Below, in pieces: positions 27,326 to 34,980 of a stretch of 64,000 nucleotides of DNA. The stretch's first letter is position 1, and each line of letters opens with the position of its first letter. The notes beneath the pieces were generated by a model. That model saw only the letters and a list, made by a program, of their open reading frames with translations. It ran no database searches and was not told the DNA's origin. This stretch comes from an uncultured Clostridia bacterium. Its GTDB lineage: Bacteria > Bacillota > Clostridia > Oscillospirales > Ruminococcaceae. Both the position numbers and the translations under genes were made by a program. The DNA lies in NCBI GenBank assembly GCA_947630825.1, contig CANRJA010000006.1, forward strand, positions 1 through 64,000. Reading direction: 5' to 3'.

Positions 27326-29311
27326 CTATGACAGCTTATTTTGTTCGTTAAATTCGTAATACTTATCAATGGCTTCCTGTAATTTTTTTGTTGCCTCATC
27401 AAGACCAGTTTCAAGCTGACCGCCTGCAGATGTCTGATGTCCGCCGCCGCCAATAGACTCCATAACCACCTGCACATTCATTTCTCCTATAGAACGTGCG
27501 GAAATAGAGGTCTTGCCGTTGTCAGCGTAAACAACAAACGACGCCTTTACGCCCTCTATATACAACAATTCGTCAGCCGCCTGAGGGGCGGCTATTCTTA
27601 TAGTATCGCTGTTCTCGTCGTCAGTTACCGTTATTGCACAGCCCTTATACATAACCGAATTTTTAATAAGGTCCGTTTTTCTTTTATATAAATCAAAAGA
27701 AGTCGAGAACATAGTTTTTACAGTTACCGTATCGGCGCCTGCGCGTTTAAGATACGCCGCCGCCTCGAATGTTCTAACGCCTGTTCGCATAACAAAGTTT
27801 TTAGTGTCCAGCATAATTCCTGCCATAAGACACTCTGCAATACTCGGAGAAAGCTTGATATTATCGCCGAAATACTGCACAAGCTCTGTCACCATCTCAG
27901 AAGCTGAGGAAGCATAAGGCTCATGGTAGAACACAATATAATTTTCAATAGACTTTACCATTCTTCTGTGGTGGTCGATTACGATAACCTTGTCAAACAT
28001 TTTGTATAACTCAACGCTATCGAGGATTTCAGGATTGTGAGTATCAACTATTATGAGCGTTGTTTTCTCAGTTTTCATTGAGATAGCAAGCTCAGGCGGA
28101 ATAAAAAAGGTATCATTTTCATTTTTATTAATATGTTCTATTAAAACCCCCGAAAGGTTCTCCTCAGGGTCAACAACAACATACGACTTCTTACCTATCT
28201 GTCGCATAAGAGTACATATTCCTATAGCCGAGCCGACGCTGTCGAGGTCGGCAAGCCTGTGGCCCATAATTAAAACCAAATCCGACTGCTTTACGCTATC
28301 GTTAATTGCGTTAGCGATTATTCTTGTTTTTACCTTTGTTCTTTTTTCAATGCCCTTAGAAACTCCGCCGAAGAACTCAAACCCGTTATCCGTTTTAACT
28401 GCAGCCTGATCTCCGCCTCTTCCCAGACACATATCAAGCGCCTGTCTTGCATAGACCTCGCTCTCGTGGAGAGTTTTAGCTCCGTGACCAACGCCGATAG
28501 AAAGAGTGATCGTCTGTCTTTCACCGATTTCTATTTTTCTCGCCTTATCGAGAATATCAAACCTGTTCTCAATAATTTTTGAAAGATGTCTTTCCTCAAG
28601 AACGACAAAAAATTTGTTGTTTGAGATTTTCTTGGTAACTCCCGTTGTGCTGTCGATAAAATTTTCGACAAGTTTTTCAATTTCGACTAAAATATGAGCC
28701 TTTTCGCTGTCTCTTGCATTTTCAAGCAAGTCCTCATAGTCGTCCACCGAAATGATCATAACCGAAGGACGCGACTGCCTATATTCGTAATCGAGGTTTA
28801 CAAAGTCGGTTTCGTTTTTGAAATAGATCATCGTAAGCGATGAATCATTCGTCTCAGGTTTAACTGCCAAAGCACGGTAATACTTACCCTTATATGTAAC
28901 CAGAGTACCCTTCTTAGTAAACAGCTTATTGAAATTAATATCCATAAGGTCGTCCAAACGAACGCCGAAAGCGTCCTTTTCTCTGAAGACCTCTTTATCG
29001 AAGCGTGAGTTTAGCCAAACTATGACATTATTCTCGTCAATAATAAACGCAGGAGCGGGAAAGTTATAAAGAGTCTCACGCTGAGTGACAGAAATATCCC
29101 TTGACATTCGGGCTACATATCTCATTCTGCCGAAATAAAACAACACAAGCTCTATCGTCATAACAGCAAACCCTGCCACAGCCAGAGCAAAAAGCGCTAT
29201 ACCAAGAACTTTATAATCAGTAGCCTTACGTATAAACAACGAAGAAAAAATGCCTGCTGCGCCTAGTATTATATATGAAACTATAAAAAACGGAGAAAGT
29301 CTGTTTTTCAT
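27326..29311 (-). CDS. gdpP: Cyclic-di-AMP phosphodiesterase GdpP
   Basis: A 661-aa membrane protein: two N-terminal helices, a PAS-like domain, a degenerate GGDEF domain (about residues 160-290; VMIISVDDYEDL, LSIGVGHG) and a DHH/DHHA1 phosphoesterase domain (LIMGHRLADLDSVGSAIG, VDTHNP, VIDHHRR, GGGGHQTSAGG). It hydrolyses c-di-AMP. The ATG at 29311 matches the usual start; a GTG at 29341 lies too close to the GGAGG, so the exact start is uncertain. Normally followed by rplI; here cassette B intervenes. Confidence 0.93.
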   Translation of the reverse strand: MKNRLSPFFIVSYIILGAAGIFSSLFIRKATDYKVLGIALFALAVAGFAVMTIELVLFYFGRMRYVARMSRDISVTQRETLYNFPAPAFIIDENNVIVWLNSRFDKEVFREKDAFGVRLDDLMDINFNKLFTKKGTLVTYKGKYYRALAVKPETNDSSLTMIYFKNETDFVNLDYEYRQSRPSVMIISVDDYEDLLENARDSEKAHILVEIEKLVENFIDSTTGVTKKISNNKFFVVLEERHLSKIIENRFDILDKARKIEIGERQTITLSIGVGHGAKTLHESEVYARQALDMCLGRGGDQAAVKTDNGFEFFGGVSKGIEKRTKVKTRIIANAINDSVKQSDLVLIMGHRLADLDSVGSAIGICTLMRQIGKKSYVVVDPEENLSGVLIEHINKNENDTFFIPPELAISMKTEKTTLIIVDTHNPEILDSVELYKMFDKVIVIDHHRRMVKSIENYIVFYHEPYASSASEMVTELVQYFGDNIKLSPSIAECLMAGIMLDTKNFVMRTGVRTFEAAAYLKRAGADTVTVKTMFSTSFDLYKRKTDLIKNSVMYKGCAITVTDDENSDTIRIAAPQAADELLYIEGVKASFVVYADNGKTSISARSIGEMNVQVVMESIGGGGHQTSAGGQLETGLDEATKKLQEAIDKYYEFNEQNKLS

Positions 29312-29418
29312 AATTGCGGCTATGCCCCCAAACGAGAGCACTCCTCCTTACATAAATTTTATAATCAAAGAGTATTTGCCTGATACTATTTTATAGTATT
29401 TTAGCCTTATTGTCAATG

Positions 29419-29757
29419 CCGGCGAACCGCCGGAAGCTCTCTGCCTTTGGAAAGATTGTAAAAAGTGTTTTTTTATAAACGCAGATCAAAACAACTGCAA
29501 TAACGACAGGAATTCACTACTTAACCCTCCGTTTATCAAATTATCCTTTTAATCTTACTAGCCAAAGGCGGCAGTGCCACCGGCGGCTCTCTGCCTTTGG
29601 GAAGATTGTAAAAAGTGTTTTTTTATAAACGAAGATCAAAACAACTGCAATAACGACAGGACTTCGCTCCTTAATCCGCCGTTTATCAAATTATCCTTTT
29701 AATCTTACTAGTCAAAGGCGGCAGTGCCACCGGCGGCTCGCCGGCTCGCCTTCTAGA
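29419..29757. repeat. Two-copy 150-bp direct repeat with GC palindromes in the gdpP-rnj gap
   Basis: No gene lies in 29342-29757. Copies 29436-29585 and 29586-29735 agree at nearly every base (CTCTGCCTTTGG..., then a shared AAAAGTGTTTTTTTATAAACG block, ending CAAAGGCGGCAGTGCCACCGG). The block starts and ends with the palindromes CCGGCG-AAC-CGCCGG (29419-29433) and CCGGCG-GCT-CGCCGG (29730-29744). No open reading frame or transposase is inside. Confidence 0.85.
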
Positions 29758-31818
29758 TTACGCCTCCATAATAATTGGCAAAATCATCGGATTACGCTTT
29801 GTTTTCTGGTAAATAAAGTTTGAGAGAACGTCCTTCATTCTTATTTTTATAGCATTCCACTCGGTTATGTCGTTTTCAAAACACTTTCTCAGCGTTGAAG
29901 ACAATAGCTTTCTTGCGTCCTCCATAAGCTCCTCGCTCTCACGGACATACACAAAGCCTCTCGATATTACATCAGGACCTGCAATAATCTCTCCGCTCGG
30001 CGAATTGACCGTTGCAATGGCAATAAGAAGTCCGTCCTGAGAAAGGTGTTTTCTGTCTCTCAAAACAATAGAGCCGACATCTCCGACACCTAATCCGTCT
30101 ACCAGTACCCTTCCTGCCTGAACAGCACCTTTGACCTTCATATCAACGCCGTCAGTTTCAATAACATCACCTATGCTGGCAATTATTATATTATTCTCGG
30201 CAATACCAAGCTTTCTAGCTGTCTCAGCGTGCTTTGCCAAATGTTTATACTCACCGTGAACGGGAATAAAAAACTTAGGCTTTGTAAGCGAAAGTATGAG
30301 CTTTTGCTCCTCCTGGCAGGCGTGACCCGAAACGTGAACGTCATACATTTTCTCATATACAACTTCAGCGCCCGACTTCATAAGTTCATTTACAACATTT
30401 GTAACGAGCTTTTCATTACCCGGTATAGGCGTTGCGGAAATTATGATAAAGTCCTTTGGAGTTATGTTTACCTGCCTATGCTCGTTTCTCGACATTCTAG
30501 TAAGAGCAGACATAGGCTCGCCCTGACTTCCGGTAGTAATTATGACAAGCTGTTCGGGATTGTAATTCTTTATCTCGTCAATGTCTATAAGTATACCCTT
30601 AGGGCATTTTAAGTAACCAAGCTCGACGCTTTTTCCTATTACGTTTACCATACTTCTTCCCGAGACGGCAACCTTTCTTTTCTGCCGTTCGGCAATATTA
30701 ATTATCTGCTGAACTCTGTGAATGTTAGAAGCAAACGTCGCAATAATTATTCTTCTTGTATCAGCCGTTGCAAACAGCTTTTCAAAACTTTCTCCAACAA
30801 GCCTCTCGCTCATTGTATAACCAGGTCTTTCAGAGTTTGTAGAATCTGCCATAAGAGCCAAAACGCCCTTATTACCTAATTCTGCAAAACGTGCCAAGTC
30901 AATAACCCCGTCATCAATAGGCGTAAAATCCACCTTGAAATCTCCTGTGTGGCAGATTATTCCCGCAGGAGTGTGAAAAGCCAATCCCACAGCGTCAGGA
31001 ATTGAATGGTTCACCCTGATAAACTCTACCGCCATACAGCCGAGCTTTACCGTCTGACCCGGAGTTACGTTTACAAGCTTTATACCGTTAATCCCATGCT
31101 CTTTCAGCTTTCCCTCTATAAGTCCTATAGTCAGCCTTGTAGCATAAACAGGAGCCTTTACCTTTCTAAGCATATAAGGAAGTCCGCCTATATGGTCCTC
31201 ATGCCCGTGAGTTATAACAATTCCCCTTATTTTTTCAGCGTTTTTCTCCAGATAGTTATAGTCAGGTATAACAAGGTCAATACCCGGCATCTCGCTGTCT
31301 GGGAAAGCTATTCCCGAATCAAGGATTATTATGTCATTTGAACACTCAATTACGGTAAGGTTCTTTCCTATCTCGTTAAGTCCTCCCAAAGGTATGATCT
31401 TAACAGGCGTTTTGCGCGCAGCGTCACGTTTTGGAGCCGTTCTCTGGTTTCTCGGCTTTGGAACATATGTTTTAGACGACCTTTTCACCGATCCTGCGCT
31501 TACACCTTTTGCACTAGCTTCAGTTCTTGTATTTCTCTGTGCATTTGAAGCATTGACTTTCTGCACATTCGTTTTCCTGACTGACCGCGTATCACTTAAA
31601 TTTCTCCCAGCACTATTTGAATTTTTACTGTTTACAGCCTGCTTTTCCGAGTTCTTTGCCAAAGACATATTAATAGCAGACGTGTCGATAGTGATAAGAT
31701 TTGTCAAGCCGTCGTCTGTCTTTCCGTTCACTGAAGACGGCTTTCCCCTTTGCTGTGATGAGCCCCTCTGCACTCTGTTCTTATAAGGGCTGTCAGGTCT
31801 GTTATTCTGTTTTTTCAT
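29758..31818 (-). CDS. rnj: Ribonuclease J with a long basic N-terminal extension
   Basis: A 686-aa enzyme. From about residue 139 it is a standard RNase J: PLGGLNEIGKNLTVIE, the metallo-beta-lactamase motif HGHEDHIGGLPY, a beta-CASP domain (GSQGEPMSALTRM) and the C-terminal dimerisation region. It has 5'-exo- and endonuclease activity in mRNA decay and rRNA processing. Residues 1-138 are low complexity, rich in Ser, Asn, Lys and Arg, and not found in Bacillus RNase J, so they may bind RNA. ATG 31818 or GTG 31827 could be the start. Confidence 0.92.
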   Translation of the reverse strand: MKKQNNRPDSPYKNRVQRGSSQQRGKPSSVNGKTDDGLTNLITIDTSAINMSLAKNSEKQAVNSKNSNSAGRNLSDTRSVRKTNVQKVNASNAQRNTRTEASAKGVSAGSVKRSSKTYVPKPRNQRTAPKRDAARKTPVKIIPLGGLNEIGKNLTVIECSNDIIILDSGIAFPDSEMPGIDLVIPDYNYLEKNAEKIRGIVITHGHEDHIGGLPYMLRKVKAPVYATRLTIGLIEGKLKEHGINGIKLVNVTPGQTVKLGCMAVEFIRVNHSIPDAVGLAFHTPAGIICHTGDFKVDFTPIDDGVIDLARFAELGNKGVLALMADSTNSERPGYTMSERLVGESFEKLFATADTRRIIIATFASNIHRVQQIINIAERQKRKVAVSGRSMVNVIGKSVELGYLKCPKGILIDIDEIKNYNPEQLVIITTGSQGEPMSALTRMSRNEHRQVNITPKDFIIISATPIPGNEKLVTNVVNELMKSGAEVVYEKMYDVHVSGHACQEEQKLILSLTKPKFFIPVHGEYKHLAKHAETARKLGIAENNIIIASIGDVIETDGVDMKVKGAVQAGRVLVDGLGVGDVGSIVLRDRKHLSQDGLLIAIATVNSPSGEIIAGPDVISRGFVYVRESEELMEDARKLLSSTLRKCFENDITEWNAIKIRMKDVLSNFIYQKTKRNPMILPIIMEA

Positions 31819-32190
31819 CAGTGTCACGCTCTTTTTTAGAGCAAACCTCCTTTTAAAGTATTAAAATTTTAAATCCGTAGCTTTTGTGCCTGATGCACAA
31901 GGTGTTTTCATACACTAAAAATCCGGGTCTTATTTTAACAAAAAAGCAAAACAAAACCCTAAGGCTCAAACCTTTTTAAGCCTACATTTCCGAATAATAA
32001 AACAATCTGAGAAATATGATGGTTTTAGTATTTAGACTTCTCAGATAAAAACAGAACCTCAGCGTTTAATACGCCCTGTCATTCTGTTTAACCCTAACGG
32101 GCATTTAGCTTTAAGCTTCCGAACACAAATTATATTTTAGATTATACTCCATAAAATTATTAATGTCAAGACGGCAAACAGATCCGGCTT
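31819..32190 (-). other. Long leader region upstream of RNase J
   Basis: A 370-base gap with no gene. It holds a hairpin TTGTGC/GCACAA (31883-31900 region) and a 9-bp perfect stem ATCTGAGAA/TTCTCAGAT (about 32009-32046) that on the minus strand is followed by TTGTTTTATTATT, resembling an attenuator. These could control rnj from its 5' leader. Confidence 0.4.
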
Positions 32191-34515
32191 TTATACATAT
32201 CCCTTAAGCTTTTTTTCTATACTATCACACATAGCCTGTGCCGTCTCTGCTTTTTCAGAATCAACATAAAGCATAAGACCTTTTCCCTTGCTAACCGGCT
32301 TTATAACAGCCCTTGATTTATTTTCATTTATAACTATACCCTCGTCTGAGCGCTTATACTTTGACTTGATTTCGCTCCAAAAGCTGTCTGTTTCCCTCTT
32401 GTCTCCAAGAGTCAAAAACCTCTCGCTTGCGTAAAACTCAGGGAGCTTATCCAACGCTTCTGACAGACTTATTTTCTCTTTTGTAAGATAACTCAAAATA
32501 TCTGCTATTAGATACATTCCGTCGTGAACATAACTGTTACTCTCTCTTGAGGCTAATTCCCGAGCCTTATCGTCTGCGTGGGAACAGCTTGAGCTAAAAT
32601 ATCTGTAAAGCTTAGCAGAATAATCTCTTGCAAGGTCGTCAAACACACTGGGAAAAGTAAAGGGAATAGCGGTATCCTCGTTATTTTCCAAATGAATCTT
32701 TGTACAAAGCAAAACAAGTCTTTCAAAAACTACATATCCTGTTTTTTCAGAATATGCCGTGACCTTATGAGCATTGTCAAGAATGTGAAATACTATTTCC
32801 TCACCGTCAATATCGTTTATAGGAGAAATAAGCCTGTCAGCCTCCTGGGCTGTTTTCTCGTTAGATGTCTTAACGCTCACATTTATACCATTAAGCCTTT
32901 GGGGAAGAACAGTCTTTAAGTTTGAAACATACATTTCACTCAATCCCCCGCAGAAAACATATTCTCCGAAAGCAGATATATCCGCCAGACGAAATACCCT
33001 TGTTTTTAGTCTGTGTTCTATTGAAGCCTCCATATCACGCTTTATTCTTAGTCCTCCGGGACATCTTAGTATTAGTCTTGGAGACGGATTTGCAGACAAT
33101 ACCGCATAAATGTCTGCTCTGAGGGTAATAGACGCAAAATCAGCTACTCGCTCGTTTGAAACTCCCAAATCCCACACAGAAACCCCTGCTGACATTATTC
33201 CCGACATAAGAGCTTTAGCATATGCCGAACAGCCAACGCTTTCACAGCAAACAAGTACACTGCTGTGATTATCCAGCACAGAGCCTATCGCACAGCCTAA
33301 TGAAGCCGCCTGAACAGGAGAAATAAGCTTATCACTTCCCTCCTCGTTAAATGAGAAATCAGGCTTTGAACCGTAACGCAGATTGGTTTTTAACCTTGTG
33401 TTTTTGGAAAGAGTTTTTCCGCTCCACAGCTTTACTCCCTCGCTTATTATTGAGTTTTCCAAAACGGCTGAACCTTCTCCTGCAACCGCAAGTCTTTCAA
33501 GCTCTGCGCCGTTATCAATTCGACAGTTTTTGTATACAACTGCCTCTTGAACCTTTATTCTGTCCCCAATTTTTGAATACTCCCCAACATATGAACCTGT
33601 AATATCGGTATTTTCTCCGATAACTGCGTTGTCCTCAATTACCGTTCCTCTGCCGATAATGCAACCCATACCTATACTTACATTACTGCCGATGTACAAT
33701 GGCGGAATAAATGAAACCCCTCTAAACATATACGGCGTATTTGAATATACGCCGTCCTCAATAGGCACACCATTGTCAAAAATCTTTTCAGACACCGTAT
33801 TTTTGGCACATTTAAGCAAATCCTCAACTGTTTCTATTCTTTGATAAAACGGCTTAAAAGAACCTGCCTCGCAGTTTTCATCTGTATAGACGTATATATT
33901 ATGCTCTCTTTTAAAATTCATCCACGAAAAAAGACCTTTTTTGTCGCTGTTAGAATTGTTCTCATCCAGCAGTCTGCTAAGCATTTCTACAGATATAATA
34001 TACACCGGAGCAGTTTTATAATTTGTCGAAGGAAAATCACTGTTTGACGTTTTATAAAACCGCTCAAACCTGTTCTGCCCGTCAAACTCGACAGTTGTAC
34101 CATAATCCGAATCACTGCCATTTGCCTTCAAAGCATACACACAGGCAAGTCCGACTTTGCTCTTATGAAACTTTATCATCGCTTCAAGATCAAGCTTGAA
34201 TATGCCGTCAGCCTGAATAACCATAATTTCATCTCCGCCGTTCCAGAGTGTGTTTAGAATATCCTTTGTTGACATATCCTCATTGCACATAAATACATCA
34301 ACCTTTACCTCGCAGGCTATCAGTCGTTCAATATATTCTTTAGTATCCACGCTTTCGGTAACGACTGTACAATCGGTTATTCCGCCTTTTGACAGGTTTT
34401 CTAAAACATAATCTATTACCCTCTTTGAACAAAAAGAAATAAGCTCAAGCGGAGTGTCAGTTGTAATTGGTTCAAGAGCTTCGTTTTCACTGCTGCAAAA
34501 AATAATTGTCTGCAT
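32191..34515 (-). CDS. Degenerate nucleotidyltransferase / LbH / phosphohexomutase fusion (probable pseudoenzyme)
   Basis: A 774-aa protein laid out like the mannose-1-phosphate guanylyltransferase/phosphomannomutase fusions. Residues 1-230 form a sugar-nucleotidyltransferase fold, 255-370 a left-handed beta-helix (hexapeptide pattern YIGSNVSIGMGCIIGRGTVI), and 390-774 a phosphohexomutase-like region. The N-terminal GGxGTRLxPLTxxxPKP signature is replaced by FCSSENEALEPITTDTPLEL. The mutase phosphoserine loop (TASHNP) is replaced by LSANPSPRL, and the metal loop by DIDGEE. Catalysis is unlikely at either site; a regulatory role is possible. The start at 34515 has GGGAGG. Confidence 0.75.
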   Translation of the reverse strand: MQTIIFCSSENEALEPITTDTPLELISFCSKRVIDYVLENLSKGGITDCTVVTESVDTKEYIERLIACEVKVDVFMCNEDMSTKDILNTLWNGGDEIMVIQADGIFKLDLEAMIKFHKSKVGLACVYALKANGSDSDYGTTVEFDGQNRFERFYKTSNSDFPSTNYKTAPVYIISVEMLSRLLDENNSNSDKKGLFSWMNFKREHNIYVYTDENCEAGSFKPFYQRIETVEDLLKCAKNTVSEKIFDNGVPIEDGVYSNTPYMFRGVSFIPPLYIGSNVSIGMGCIIGRGTVIEDNAVIGENTDITGSYVGEYSKIGDRIKVQEAVVYKNCRIDNGAELERLAVAGEGSAVLENSIISEGVKLWSGKTLSKNTRLKTNLRYGSKPDFSFNEEGSDKLISPVQAASLGCAIGSVLDNHSSVLVCCESVGCSAYAKALMSGIMSAGVSVWDLGVSNERVADFASITLRADIYAVLSANPSPRLILRCPGGLRIKRDMEASIEHRLKTRVFRLADISAFGEYVFCGGLSEMYVSNLKTVLPQRLNGINVSVKTSNEKTAQEADRLISPINDIDGEEIVFHILDNAHKVTAYSEKTGYVVFERLVLLCTKIHLENNEDTAIPFTFPSVFDDLARDYSAKLYRYFSSSCSHADDKARELASRESNSYVHDGMYLIADILSYLTKEKISLSEALDKLPEFYASERFLTLGDKRETDSFWSEIKSKYKRSDEGIVINENKSRAVIKPVSKGKGLMLYVDSEKAETAQAMCDSIEKKLKGYV

Positions 34516-34582
34516 AAAATTTCCTCCCAAACTGAATTTTATAAATCATATTTAGTATGGGAATATTTAGCTATATTTATGC

Positions 34583-34867
34583 ACCGCCGAACCGGCGGTT
34601 GCTCTGCTGCCTTTGGGAAATTTTATTAATATTTAACTTTGATAAACGGCAGGCTAGTACCTAGATGAAAAAAACAGAGGCAATAGGCAACGGTGACGTT
34701 GCATCCAGTGCTGCCTATTATAAATTAGAAAAATGTTCAAGTTGGTGCAACGGCAGACTTATCAATTGAAAAGACAATGGACAATGGATAATGGATAATG
34801 GATAATTGTCAGAAGCTAGAAATAAGAAAACCAGAGGCAAGAGGCAACGGTGCCGGCGTGACGCCGG
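34583..34867. repeat. Composite repeat block in the 34516-34980 gap
   Basis: The gap has no gene. In order: palindrome ACCGCCG-AAC-CGGCGGT (34583-34599) followed by TTGCTCTGCTGCCTTTGG; a copy of the 26-bp word also seen at 16973 (about 34691-34716); ACAATGGATAATGG units (34771-34808); and palindrome CCGGCGT-G-ACGCCGG (34853-34867). Confidence 0.75.
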
Positions 34868-34917
34868 TTGCTTTGCTGCCCTATTAGAGACTAGATGCAA
34901 GAAGCAAGAGGTAAGAC

Positions 34918-34959
34918 AAAACCGCCAGACAGTTTTTCAACTGCCTAGCGGTTTTTTTA
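34918..34959. terminator. Bidirectional terminator after the CotH-type gene
   Basis: AACCGCCAGACAGTT (34920-34934) pairs with AACTGCCTAGCGGTT (34939-34953), 13 of 15 bases. T runs flank it on both strands; the plus-strand run is longer. Confidence 0.75.
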
Positions 34960-34980
34960 TAGAAATATTTAAGAAAGCAC

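Noticed and set aside
29419-29757. Insertion sequence with transposase
   Set aside because: No open reading frame of useful length; only a short duplicated non-coding unit.
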